DNA of 64,000 nt, taken from Nocardia sp. MH4 (GTDB lineage: Bacteria; Actinomycetota; Actinomycetes; Mycobacteriales; Mycobacteriaceae). Shown one piece after another: positions 43,462 to 51,960 of the stretch (its first letter is position 1; each line of letters begins with the position of its first letter). The stretch covers positions 1 to 64,000 of the forward strand of contig NZ_LPNR01000113.1 of assembly GCF_019266065.1 (NCBI RefSeq), written 5' to 3'. Below the pieces are notes generated by a model that saw only the letters and a list, made by a program, of their open reading frames with translations, made no database searches and was not told where the DNA came from. The translations under genes were made by a program, and so were the position numbers.

Positions 43462-44111
43462 TTCACGTAATCCTTGGCGAGCAGGCGAACGTCGGTCAGC
43501 GCCGCGGCGAGCGAGGCCTCGTGCGCGTCGCGCAGGTGGGCCAGGTTCGGATCCTGGACGGCGTTGGCGAGTTCGGCGTGGACGAACACGGTGTCGGTGA
43601 CGGCGTAGTGGCCGGCGAAGAAGTCGCGCAGGTAGCGCTCCTGATAGTCGAACGCGGCCTTGGGCGCACCCGGCGAGTAGGCGCCGCCGCGCGCGCTGAC
43701 CACCACGAACCTGCGCTCCCCCAGTGACATTCGCGGGAAGGTGATCTGGTCGAGCCAGGCCTTGAGCGTGGCCGGAATCGAGTAGTTGTACATCGGGGTG
43801 CCGATGAGGATCACGTCGGCGGCGAGCACCTGCGTGAGCAGCGGTTCCACGATCTGCCACGCGGCCTGGGCGGCGGGTGTCACGGCCAGTTCCGGGAGCC
43901 GGTCGAGGTCGGTGCTACCCGCGGCGAGGACGGCGTCACAGAGCTCGGTCCAGCCCTCGCCGATGAACGGCGCCGGATCGGTCGCCAGATCGCGGTAGGT
44001 GTAGCGGCCGTCCGGCTCCGCGGCGCGCCAGGACTCGACGAATTCCGCGCCGAGCCTGCGGCTGACCGAGTGGGGACGAGCGCTGGCGTCGAGGTGCAGC
44101 AGGTGTGTCAT
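43458..44111 (-). CDS. FMN-dependent NADH-azoreductase (flavodoxin fold)
   Basis: The protein is 217 aa. The phosphate-binding loop of FMN is LDASARPHSVSRRLG and the flavin site GTPMYNYSIPATLKAWLDQITFP matches the AzoR signature. These enzymes reduce azo and quinone compounds. It is first in a two-gene leftward operon with the SMR pump, opposite a TetR regulator whose probable operators lie in the 109-base gap. Confidence 0.9.
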   Translation of the reverse strand: MTHLLHLDASARPHSVSRRLGAEFVESWRAAEPDGRYTYRDLATDPAPFIGEGWTELCDAVLAAGSTDLDRLPELAVTPAAQAAWQIVEPLLTQVLAADVILIGTPMYNYSIPATLKAWLDQITFPRMSLGERRFVVVSARGGAYSPGAPKAAFDYQERYLRDFFAGHYAVTDTVFVHAELANAVQDPNLAHLRDAHEASLAAALTDVRLLAKDYVK

Positions 44112-44131
44112 GGCCGAGCCTTTCGAGAACT

Positions 44132-44191
44132 GGACATCATGTCCGCTTGTTGATGTCCCGACCATAGGACACAAGTGGACAGCTTGTCCAC
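44132..44191. promoter_or_regulatory. TetR operator region with repeated GGACA/TGTCC half-sites
   Basis: The gap between azoreductase and the TetR gene contains GGACAT-C-ATGTCC (44132-44144) and GTGGACA-GCT-TGTCCAC (44175-44191), plus a looser TGTCC/GGACA pair in between. Shared half-sites suggest one dimeric repressor binding at two or three places over both divergent promoters. Confidence 0.65.
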
Positions 44192-44220
44192 ATATTCGAT
44201 TCTGGGCTACAGTCGAGCGC

Positions 44221-44829
44221 ATGGAGCCTCGATCCGACCTGCTCACCGGCGCGGCGCTGGACGCACCGCAGCCCGCCGAGCGCACCGACGCGGCCCGCAA
44301 CCGGGCCAAGGTGCTGGCGGCGGCCGCCGAACTCTTCGCCACCCGCGACCCGCGCACGGTCACCATGGACGACATCGCCAAGGCGGCGGGCGTCGGCCGC
44401 GGCACCCTCTATCGCCGCTACCCCGACCGCACCGCCATCGCCGTCGCCCTGCTCGACGAACACGAGCGCACGCTGCAGGAACACCTCCTGCGTGGCGACC
44501 CGCCGCTGGGCCCGGGCGCGCCGCCGGCGCAGCGGCTCGCGGCGTTCTATGCCGCGATGATCGAATTGCTCACGGCCCACGCGCATCTCGTCCTCGGAGC
44601 CGAGACCGGTGGGGCGCGCTTCGCGACCGGGGCCTACGGGTTCTGGTCGGCGCATGTCCGGGCGCTGCTGGTCGACGCCGGTGTAGCCCACCCGGATTCC
44701 CTGGTCGACCCGGTCCTCGCACCGCTGGCCGCCGAGGTCTATCTGCAACAGCGCGAGCGCGGGTTGTCGGCGGCGCAGATCGTCGACGGGCTGAGCGTGC
44801 TCGCCCACAAGCTGCTCGACCGGCCCTGA
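44221..44829 (+). CDS. TetR-family regulator of the azoreductase/SMR operon
   Basis: The protein is 202 aa. The helix-turn-helix is AAAELFATRDPRTVTMDDIAKAAGVGRGTLYRRYPDRTAIAVAL (about residues 35-78), with a typical TetR end. The C-terminal domain is unassigned. The ATG at 44221 follows no obvious Shine-Dalgarno sequence, and a -10-like element may lie in TATTCG. The regulatory role is inferred from the divergent layout and the half-sites at 44132-44191. Confidence 0.87.
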   Translation: MEPRSDLLTGAALDAPQPAERTDAARNRAKVLAAAAELFATRDPRTVTMDDIAKAAGVGRGTLYRRYPDRTAIAVALLDEHERTLQEHLLRGDPPLGPGAPPAQRLAAFYAAMIELLTAHAHLVLGAETGGARFATGAYGFWSAHVRALLVDAGVAHPDSLVDPVLAPLAAEVYLQQRERGLSAAQIVDGLSVLAHKLLDRP

Positions 44830-44860
44830 ACTGTCGGTCCCTGCGGCTACCGTCACGCGG

Positions 44861-45343
44861 GTGACGACACTTCCGACCGAAACCGAAGCCGCCCGATTCT
44901 GGGCTCTGATCGAAACCGCCTGGGAGCGCGCTGGTTCCGCCGATTCCCGGCGCGCCCTGCTCGACGGCGAGTACGACCACGACCTCCTCGGCCGGTTCAT
45001 CGATGCCCTGCGCTCGCTGAGCACCGATTTCACCAGCGCCGAACTGACCGCCCTGGATCGCGTCGCCGAGCGGGCGCTCTACGAGATCGACCGCGCCGAC
45101 ATCCAGGCCATCACCGACGGCTCCGACGACGGTTTCCTGTACGCCCGCGGCTTCATCGTCGCCATGGGCCGCGACCACTACGACGCCGTGCGCGCCGACC
45201 CGGAGGTCGCCGTGCCCGACGCCGAGTGCGAGGAGCTGTGTTACTTCTTCGCCCACCTGCACGACAAGCTCTACGGTGGATTCCCCGAGACGGATTCGGG
45301 CATCTCCCGCGAGTCGGTGTCGAACCCGGTCGGGTGGCCCTGA
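44861..45343 (+). CDS. DUF4240-family protein
   Basis: A 160-aa soluble, acidic protein: FWALIETAWERAG near the N-terminus, GFLYARGFIVAMGRDHYDAVRADP in the middle and CEELCYFFAHLHDKLYG near the end, which is the DUF4240 pattern. These proteins often occur singly; some relatives act as immunity-like proteins, but nothing here supports that. The GTG start at 44861 comes 31 bases after the TetR stop. The gene is convergent with the ABC permease gene with three bases between stops. Confidence 0.75.
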   Translation: MTTLPTETEAARFWALIETAWERAGSADSRRALLDGEYDHDLLGRFIDALRSLSTDFTSAELTALDRVAERALYEIDRADIQAITDGSDDGFLYARGFIVAMGRDHYDAVRADPEVAVPDAECEELCYFFAHLHDKLYGGFPETDSGISRESVSNPVGWP

Positions 45344-45346
45344 GCG

Positions 45347-46207
45347 TCAGGTCAGGTCGCGGCGCGTCATCAGCCAGATCGTGCCGCCGCCGAAGACCAG
45401 CACGTACGCGCCGAGCAGGGCCAGTGACTCGCCGCGGCTGAGAATGTCGAGGACACCGGGGGTCGCCGGGCCGCCGACCGTGCGCATCGCGCCCGCCAGC
45501 GAACCCGCGGCCGTACCCGGCAGCAGGTCGGTGACCGTCTCGATCGGACCGAAGACGCCCGCCACTCCGCGCAGCAGGTTCTCGACGACGAGCACCCAGA
45601 TCAGGCCGAGGCCGACGGCGAGCGCCGGACCACGGGCGATCGCGCCGACGAGGGCGCCGGCCAGCGTCCACATGCCCAGGATGGCCGCGCCGGAACCGAT
45701 GCCGAGCACGGATCGCGTCAGCGTCGGCAGCACCAGCGGTCGGCCCTCGCTCACCGCGATGAGCGAGGCGACACCGAGATCGACGGCGAACGCCGCGCAG
45801 ACCAGCGCGACCACCACGACCAGCAGGCTCAGCAGCAGCCCACCGATGGCCGCCGGACGGCTCGGGCCCTGGGTGAAGACGGTTTTCCAGGTGCCCCAGC
45901 CGTAGCCGCTACCGACCGCGAGCGCGCCGAGCACCAGCATCAGCGCGCCGCCGAACATCGCCATACCCTGGGTGAAGACCTCGGGGACAGCGGCGGGCAA
46001 GAGCTGGCCGAGCAGGACGTCGCGGGGCAGGCCGTCGGACATGGCGCCGCCCTCCCCCGAGGTGTAGGCGAGGTAGTTGAACAGGTAGGCGAAGGTCAGG
46101 TTCAGCAGGAGCCAGACGCCCAGGACGATCCAGAAGGCGGGCCAGCGACCCAGCCGCACCGCCTCCGCGCGCATGCTCGCCCACAGATCCCTTGTCACAC
46201 CGGTCAT
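45347..46207 (-). CDS. ABC transporter permease (ABC-2 type)
   Basis: The protein is 286 aa with six predicted membrane spans; FWIVLGVWLLLNLTFAYLFNYLAY is the first and LALLGAYVLVFGGGTIWLMTRRDLT the last. An extracytoplasmic loop of about 45 residues follows the first span. It partners the ATPase encoded immediately upstream (ATGA overlap). The export substrate is unknown. The gene pair is divergent from a two-component system, which suggests an envelope-stress or antibiotic-sensing exporter, as inference. Confidence 0.85.
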   Translation of the reverse strand: MTGVTRDLWASMRAEAVRLGRWPAFWIVLGVWLLLNLTFAYLFNYLAYTSGEGGAMSDGLPRDVLLGQLLPAAVPEVFTQGMAMFGGALMLVLGALAVGSGYGWGTWKTVFTQGPSRPAAIGGLLLSLLVVVVALVCAAFAVDLGVASLIAVSEGRPLVLPTLTRSVLGIGSGAAILGMWTLAGALVGAIARGPALAVGLGLIWVLVVENLLRGVAGVFGPIETVTDLLPGTAAGSLAGAMRTVGGPATPGVLDILSRGESLALLGAYVLVFGGGTIWLMTRRDLT

Positions 46208-47097
46208 TTCGCGACCTCCACAGCCGTCATCTCGAAGAACACTTCCTCCAGGGATTTCTCGTCGACCCGCAGTTCCAGCAGATCGGCGCCCGCCGCCACC
46301 ACCGCGCGCGCCACCGCGGGCGCCGTCGCGGCCGTCGTCTCGACCCTGATCCCGTCGACGCTCGCCCGGGCGGGTGCGACGGCGCGGATCGCCGTGAGCG
46401 CGCTGTCGGCGGGTTCGGCGCGCACGATCAGCGTTGCGCTGCCCCGCAATTCGGCCACGGTCGACTCCGCGAGCAGCCGGCCGCCGGAGATCACGCCGAC
46501 CCGATGGCAGATCTCCTGCACCTCGGCGAGCTGATGGCTCGACAGCAGCACGGTGTGCCCGTCGGCGGCCAGATCGACGATGAGCGTGCGCATTTCGGCC
46601 AGTCCGGCGGGGTCGAGGCCGTTGGTCGGCTCGTCCAGGATCAGCAGATCGGGGTCGCCGAGCAGGGCCGCGCCGACGCCGAGGCGCTGCTTCATGCCGA
46701 GCGAGTAGGTGCGGAAACGGTCGTCGGCGCGGTCGGCCAGGCCCACCCGGGCCAGCGCCCGCTCGACGTCGGCGGCGCGATGGCCCCGGTAGCGGGCGAG
46801 CACGCGCAGGTTGTCGCGGCCCGAGAGGTAAGGGTAGAAGCCGGGGCCCTCGATGAGGACCCCGATGCGGCGTAGCACCGCCGGGTCGCCCGGGGCCAGG
46901 CCGCGCACCAGGGCGGTGCCCGAGCTGGGCCGGATCAGGCCCGCCAGCATGCGCAGGGTGGTGGTCTTGCCCGCGCCGTTGGGGCCGAGGAAGCCGTAGA
47001 TCTCCCCCGCGGCGACCCGCATACTCACCGCGTCCACCGCGAGGTGGGCGCCATAGCGTTTGGTCAGCCCGTCGGTGACCACGATCGAATCGTTCAT
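46204..47097 (-). CDS. ABC transporter ATP-binding protein (ABC-2/BcrA type)
   Basis: The protein is 297 aa. Walker A is FLGPNGAGKTTTLRML (about residues 37-52), the signature is YSLGMKQRLGVGAAL (SLGMKQ variant, usual in exporters), and Walker B is LLILDEPTNGLDP followed by LLSSHQLAEVQ. A C-terminal DUF4162-like extension ends SLEEVFFEMTAVE. The ATG at 47097 is used. It forms a two-gene operon with the permease, opposite the histidine kinase gene. Confidence 0.92.
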   Translation of the reverse strand: MNDSIVVTDGLTKRYGAHLAVDAVSMRVAAGEIYGFLGPNGAGKTTTLRMLAGLIRPSSGTALVRGLAPGDPAVLRRIGVLIEGPGFYPYLSGRDNLRVLARYRGHRAADVERALARVGLADRADDRFRTYSLGMKQRLGVGAALLGDPDLLILDEPTNGLDPAGLAEMRTLIVDLAADGHTVLLSSHQLAEVQEICHRVGVISGGRLLAESTVAELRGSATLIVRAEPADSALTAIRAVAPARASVDGIRVETTAATAPAVARAVVAAGADLLELRVDEKSLEEVFFEMTAVEVAK

Positions 47098-47300
47098 GGG
47101 AATCAGAATCCGCGCGACGGGGGTCCTCGGGCATCCGTCGCGCAGCGTCTCCCGCGCTACGCCGCGCGGCCTACCCTCGGCGTCCGCGCCGCTGAATATT
47201 CGCCTCGGCGGGCGCCCGAGCGGCCGATCCGGCGTGGTGACGGGGTTCGCGCCGGAATTACGGGCGCAGGCCGACGCGAGCGGCGCGACCACGCAATAGG

Positions 47301-48608
47301 GTGACAGAGGTGGGAGCGTCTGCGAAGTGGGAGCGTGGCTCGGTCGTTCAGGACTGGGGCCTGGCTGGTGTGGTCGCGCTGATCCAGCTGGCCGGCAGTT
47401 CCGGGGCGAACGCGCATCAGACCGGCGTGCGTTCGCTCGACGCGTTCGCGTATCTGTTGCTGCTCGCCGGTCCGATCGCGCTCGGCTTCCGGCGGTTGCT
47501 GCCCGAGCCGGTGCTGCTGGTCGCGCTGCTGGCGGCGGTGGCGTATGTGCTGCGCGACTACGGGTACGGGCCGATCTTCCTGTCGTTGGTGATCGCGTTC
47601 GTGAGCGCGGCGGTCAACGGATCACGCTGGCGTACCTATCCTCTGGTCGTGGTCGGCTACCTGACCATGGTCTGGCCGGTACCCGCGCTGCTCGGGCGCG
47701 AGACCGGCGCCTGGCAGGTCTTCGGGCTGCTGGCCTGGATGGGGATCCTGGTCGCGATCGCCGAGGGCGTGCGGCAGCGGCGCGCCGTCGTGGTCGCGCG
47801 CAGCCAACGGGCCGAGGCGGCGCGCCGCGACGACGAGGCGCAGCGGGCCAGGGCCGCCAGCGAGGAGCGGCTGGCCATCGCCAGGGAACTGCACGATGTC
47901 CTCGCGCACAGTCTTTCGCTGATCAATGTGCAGTCCTCGGTGGCGCTGGAACTCTTCGACCGCAAACCGCAGCAGGCCGCGGCGGCGCTGGCCACCATCA
48001 AGACCACCTCCAAGGAGGCGCTGGCCGAGGTGCACACCCTGCTGCACGCCATCCGTAGCGGTGCGCCGGTCGCGCCCGTGGTGACCGAACCCGTCGATAC
48101 CGGTGCCGCCGTGGCCGATTCGCCGCCGCCGGTCGCACCCGTCCCGCCGCCGCGGCCGGCCCCGCGCGCGCCGGTGCCGTCGCTCGACGACCTCGACACC
48201 CTGCTGGAACGCACCCGCGCGACCGGTCTCGCCGTCGATACCAAGATCATCGGCACGCCCAAGAAGCTGCCCAGCGTGATCGATGTGGCGGCGGCCAGGA
48301 TCATCCAGGAATCGCTGACCAATGTGGTGCGGCACGCGCCGGGCGCCGCCGCGCTGATCACCCTGCGCTACACGCCCGAATCGGTGGACATCACCGTCGA
48401 CAACACCCGGCCCACCGGTACGGCCGTGCGCACCGGGGCAGGCGGGAACGGGATCATCGGGATGCGGGAACGGGCGCACGCGCTCGGCGGCGCGCTGACC
48501 GCCGGGCCGCGGCCGTCCGGTGGGTTCCGGGTGGCGGCCAGGTTGCCCGCCCGGCCGGTGTCGGCGCAGGCGGGATCCGCGTCCGGCGGCACGGAGGCGA
48601 GCGCATGA
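47301..48608 (+). CDS. membrane sensor histidine kinase (HisKA_3/NarL-DesK type)
   Basis: The protein is 435 aa. About five membrane spans lie between residues 17 and 150. The dimerisation and phosphoacceptor helix is ARELHDVLAHSLSLINVQSSVALELF (about residues 195-220). A Pro-rich insert of about 25 residues (about 272-296) separates it from the ATPase domain, which ends GNGIIGMRERAHALGGALTAGP. The GTG at 47301 is the first in-frame start. Its stop overlaps the regulator start (ATGA). Confidence 0.9.
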   Translation: MTEVGASAKWERGSVVQDWGLAGVVALIQLAGSSGANAHQTGVRSLDAFAYLLLLAGPIALGFRRLLPEPVLLVALLAAVAYVLRDYGYGPIFLSLVIAFVSAAVNGSRWRTYPLVVVGYLTMVWPVPALLGRETGAWQVFGLLAWMGILVAIAEGVRQRRAVVVARSQRAEAARRDDEAQRARAASEERLAIARELHDVLAHSLSLINVQSSVALELFDRKPQQAAAALATIKTTSKEALAEVHTLLHAIRSGAPVAPVVTEPVDTGAAVADSPPPVAPVPPPRPAPRAPVPSLDDLDTLLERTRATGLAVDTKIIGTPKKLPSVIDVAAARIIQESLTNVVRHAPGAAALITLRYTPESVDITVDNTRPTGTAVRTGAGGNGIIGMRERAHALGGALTAGPRPSGGFRVAARLPARPVSAQAGSASGGTEASA

Positions 48609-49288
48609 GTGAACAGTCCGGCGCGGCCAAGACGCGGGTGCTCGTCGCCGACGATCAGGCGCTGGTGCGCGGCGGGTTCGTCGCGCTGCTCGACGCGCAG
48701 GACGACATCGAGGTCGTCGGCGAGGCCGAGAACGGCGAGCAGGCCGTGCGGATGACCCGCGCGCTCGTCCCGGACGTGGTGCTCATGGACATCCGCATGC
48801 CCATCCTCGACGGCCTGGCCGCCACCAGGATGATCGCCGACGACGCCAAGCTCGCCGAGGTCCGCGTCGTCGTGCTCACCACCTTCGAACTCGACGAATA
48901 CGTCTTCGAGGCGATCCGGGCGGGCGCGGCCGGGTTCCTGGTCAAACACACCGAACCCGCCGACCTGCTGCGCGCGGTCCGGGTGGTCGCCGAGGGCGAC
49001 GCCCTGCTCTCCCCCGGCGTCACCCGTCGCCTGCTCGCCGAGTTCTCCACCCACGCCAAACAACCCCCGCCCGCCGCCCTCGCCGACCTCACCGACCGCG
49101 AACGCGAGGTGATGACCCTGGTCGCCGAGGGCCTCACCAACGCCGAGATCGGCGCCCGCCTCTATCTCAGCCCCGCCACCGCCCGCACCCACGTCAGCCG
49201 CATCCTCACCAAACTCGACGCCCGAGACCGCACCCAACTGGTCGTCCTCGCCTACGAATCCGGTTTGGTCCGCCCGGGCTGGCAATAG
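48605..49288 (+). CDS. NarL/LuxR-type response regulator
   Basis: The protein is 227 aa. The receiver domain has VLVADDQALVRGGF and the phosphoacceptor Asp in VVLMDIRMPILDG (about residue 61), then VVLTTFELDEYVFEAIRAGAAGFLVKH. The C-terminal LuxR helix-turn-helix is LTDREREVMTLVAEGLTNAEIGARLYLSPATARTHVSRIL. It is coupled to the upstream kinase and probably activates the divergent ABC exporter. Confidence 0.95.
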   Translation: MSEQSGAAKTRVLVADDQALVRGGFVALLDAQDDIEVVGEAENGEQAVRMTRALVPDVVLMDIRMPILDGLAATRMIADDAKLAEVRVVVLTTFELDEYVFEAIRAGAAGFLVKHTEPADLLRAVRVVAEGDALLSPGVTRRLLAEFSTHAKQPPPAALADLTDREREVMTLVAEGLTNAEIGARLYLSPATARTHVSRILTKLDARDRTQLVVLAYESGLVRPGWQ

Positions 49289-49496
49289 CCCGGGTCCTCC
49301 CCACTACGTGCTAGGCCGGAGGCCGGGAAGCGGGCACGGCGGACGGTCCCCGCCGGTGTCGATCTGTTCTTCACCGGGCGCCCCTGGATATCGAGGCGAA
49401 GGGCTACAGCAGAGCTTCGCGTGAAGCCTGGCGTTCGAGTCGGTTCCCGTGGCGTTTGGGTCGCGAGCGGGGGCGAGAAACGTTGTTGCACCGGGC

Positions 49497-50687
49497 ATGA
49501 CGACGACATCGACCATCGAGGCGGCGCCGGAGACCGGCCGCCGCGCATGGCCCGCGCTGCTCACCATGTTCCTGGGCAGCTTCACGCTGGTGACCGCGGA
49601 GTTCCTGCCACCGGGAGTACTGACCGCGCTGGCCGAGGACCTGCGGGTACCGGAGGGGGTGGTCGGGCTCGCGGTGAGCGCAACCGCGCTCACCGCGCTG
49701 CTCGCCGCGCTGGGTTTGGGCTCGCTGTTTCCGAAGGCCGACCGGCGCACGCTGCTGCTGGTGCTCACCATCGGCGCCGCGGTGTCGAACGTGCTGGTGG
49801 CGGTGGCGCCGAATATCGCGCTGCTGCTGCTCGCGCGGCTGCTGCTCGGCGTGGCCGTCGGCGGGTACTGGTCGATGGCGCTGGTGATCGCCGCGCAGTT
49901 GGTGCCGGCCCACCGTCTGGGCAAGGCGATGATGATCGTGAACTCGGGCACCACCGTGGCGACCGTGGCCGGGGTGCCGCTGGGCGTGCTGCTGAGCACG
50001 TACGCGGGCTGGCGGACCGTGTTCGTCGTGACGGCGGGACTGACCGTCGTGGCCGCGGTGGCGGTGCGGGTGATGTTGCCGCCGATCGCGCCGAGCAAGG
50101 GCATCGGGTTCGCGGCGATGGGCGCGGCGCTGCGGGCGCCGGGGGTCGCGTTGGGGCTGGTCAGCGTGGTCGCGGTGATCGGCGGGCATTTCGCCGGGTT
50201 CACCTACATCCGGCCCGCGCTGGCCGAATTGCTCGAGGCGGGACCGTCGGCGATTCCGGTGTTGCTCGCGCTGTTCGGTGTCGGCGGCCTGCTCGGGAAT
50301 TTCCTGCTCGGCTCGCTGGCCGACCGCAAGCTCGGTGTCCTGCTGGTCGCGGTGCCGACGGCGATCGGGCTGTCGCTGCTGGCGATCGTCGTCTCCGGCG
50401 CGGTGCCGGTGCTCGGCTATGTCGCGGTGGTGGTGTGGGGCGGCGCGTTCGGCGGCATCCTCAACCTGGTGCAGGTGTGGGTGTCGCGGGTGCTGCCCGA
50501 GCGGATGGAGGCGGGCAGCGGGCTGGTGGTCGGCGGTTTCCAGCTGGCGATCATCCTCGGTTCCGCGGTCGGCGGACGCGGGGTCGACAGCATCGGCCTG
50601 GCGGCGACCTACGGGCTCGCGGCGCTGGCGGCGGTGCTCGGCGGCGTGCTGGTGCGGGTCTCGCTCAGCCGCGCCGCGCGGTCCTAG
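49497..50687 (+). CDS. MFS transporter (DHA1 type)
   Basis: The protein is 396 aa from the ATG at 49497, with twelve membrane spans. The MFS motif-A-like loop is in FLLGSLADRKLGVLLV (second half) and ALGLGSLFPKADRRTLLLV (first half). GSFTLVTAEFLPPGVLTALAEDLRVPEGVVGLAVSATA is typical of the AraJ/DHA1 sugar or drug efflux group. An upstream GTG at 49449 is possible but adds a polar basic tail. It ends one base from the stop of the convergent AraC gene. Confidence 0.88.
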   Translation: MTTTSTIEAAPETGRRAWPALLTMFLGSFTLVTAEFLPPGVLTALAEDLRVPEGVVGLAVSATALTALLAALGLGSLFPKADRRTLLLVLTIGAAVSNVLVAVAPNIALLLLARLLLGVAVGGYWSMALVIAAQLVPAHRLGKAMMIVNSGTTVATVAGVPLGVLLSTYAGWRTVFVVTAGLTVVAAVAVRVMLPPIAPSKGIGFAAMGAALRAPGVALGLVSVVAVIGGHFAGFTYIRPALAELLEAGPSAIPVLLALFGVGGLLGNFLLGSLADRKLGVLLVAVPTAIGLSLLAIVVSGAVPVLGYVAVVVWGGAFGGILNLVQVWVSRVLPERMEAGSGLVVGGFQLAIILGSAVGGRGVDSIGLAATYGLAALAAVLGGVLVRVSLSRAARS

Positions 50688-50688
50688 C

Positions 50689-51519
50689 TCAGGCCGAGCG
50701 GGCCACGCGCCGCCACTGCGACGGCGTGTGGCCCGTATGCCTGCGGAAGGCCCGGCCGAACGCGGTCTCGGAGCGGTAACCCAGCCGCCGCGCCACCGCG
50801 CCGACCGACACGTTGTGCTCGGCCAGGTACACCTGGGCCCGCTCGACCCGCAGCTTCGTCAGATACCGCCCCGGCGTGAGCCCGGTGGCCGCCTGGAACC
50901 GCGCCGCGAACCCGGACCGCGAGGCCAGCGCGACCCGCGCCAACGCCTCGACCGTCCACTCCTGCCCGGGATCGGCGTGCATGGCGGCCACCGCGCGTGC
51001 CACTCCCGGCTCGTTCACCCGCAACAACCAGCGCTTGGGCGCGCACCCGCGCGCATGCCAGGACTCGATCGCCATCGACGCGATCAGGGTCGCGACCCGG
51101 TCGCCCTGCACACCGAACGGATCTGGGCATTCGCGCACCAGATGCTCGAACATGGTCGCGGCCAGTGGCGCGTGTCGCACGAACTCGGTGAGCAGCACCC
51201 GCTGCGGCAGCGCGTCCATCGCGCCACTGGTCGCGGCCGATGCGAGCCGCACCCGCAGCACGGTGCCCTCCGACAGGGCGGTGATCGCGAAGCGGTCCGC
51301 ACGCGGAACGAACAGGAAGTCACCGCAGGCCAGATCCTCTGCCGTGCCCAGACCTTCGACCCGGACCAGGCCCTCCGTCACCACGAGCGCGCTCGGCTCA
51401 CCGGCGATGAACTCCCCACCGCCCGCGGTGAGCGCGAATTCGTCCCGGCCCGCGAAGCGCCATTGCAGGCCGGCGAGCACATTGTCGAGGCCGCTCGCAC
51501 CAGATTCGATCAGCGTCAC
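50689..51519 (-). CDS. AraC-family regulator with N-terminal cupin
   Basis: The protein is 276 aa from the GTG at 51519, which has GGAGG nine bases upstream; an ATG three codons earlier sits directly against that GGAGG. The N-terminal Cupin_6 domain (about residues 5-180) includes DFLFVPRADRFAI. The C-terminal two-helix DNA-binding domain is WTVEALARVALASRSGFAARFQAATGLTPGRYLTKLRVERAQVYL followed by ARRLGYRSETAFGRAFRRHTG. It may control the adjacent convergent MFS gene, a common pairing. Confidence 0.9.
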   Translation of the reverse strand: MTLIESGASGLDNVLAGLQWRFAGRDEFALTAGGGEFIAGEPSALVVTEGLVRVEGLGTAEDLACGDFLFVPRADRFAITALSEGTVLRVRLASAATSGAMDALPQRVLLTEFVRHAPLAATMFEHLVRECPDPFGVQGDRVATLIASMAIESWHARGCAPKRWLLRVNEPGVARAVAAMHADPGQEWTVEALARVALASRSGFAARFQAATGLTPGRYLTKLRVERAQVYLAEHNVSVGAVARRLGYRSETAFGRAFRRHTGHTPSQWRRVARSA

Positions 51520-51681
51520 CGTGCACATCCTCCGGGGGGGATCTCCGACGGATTCACGGTACCAAGGCAGCTCGGAGCCGGTGCGGCCGCGAAACAGCGC
51601 CCGGCACTACGCCCGTGGACGTAGCCGGGATCGGGTCGCGCGGCCGATGCCCGCGGCGGCCGTCGCGAGCAGGCTGAAGTC

Positions 51682-51951
51682 ATGAACACCTTCGACAGCG
51701 CGACGACGCTGACCCTCCTGGCCGACCACTACGCCGGGGGCTGGCATCCCTGGCCCTTCTTCTGGATCTTCCCGCTGCTGTTCTGGATCACCGTGATCGC
51801 CGTGCTGTTCTTCGCACGCAGGCGGTGCGCGGGGCGCGGCGGCGGGATCGGGGCGCTACGCACCGGGTTCGCCCGGGGCGAGATCAGCGAGTCCGAGTAC
51901 CGCAGCAGGCTCGCCGTGCTCAGCGAACCTCGCCGTCGCGAGCAGAAGTAG
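51682..51951 (+). CDS. small membrane protein with SHOCT-like C-terminus
   Basis: The protein is 89 aa. An N-terminal segment is rich in aromatic residues, with one membrane span (PFFWIFPLLFWITVIAVLFFA, about residues 25-45). The C-terminal short helix GFARGEISESEYRSRLAVLS is the SHOCT motif often seen at the end of small membrane proteins. Function unknown. It ends 9 bases before the LLM oxidoreductase, likely the same transcript. Confidence 0.78.
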   Translation: MNTFDSATTLTLLADHYAGGWHPWPFFWIFPLLFWITVIAVLFFARRRCAGRGGGIGALRTGFARGEISESEYRSRLAVLSEPRRREQK

Positions 51952-51960
51952 GAGATCGCG

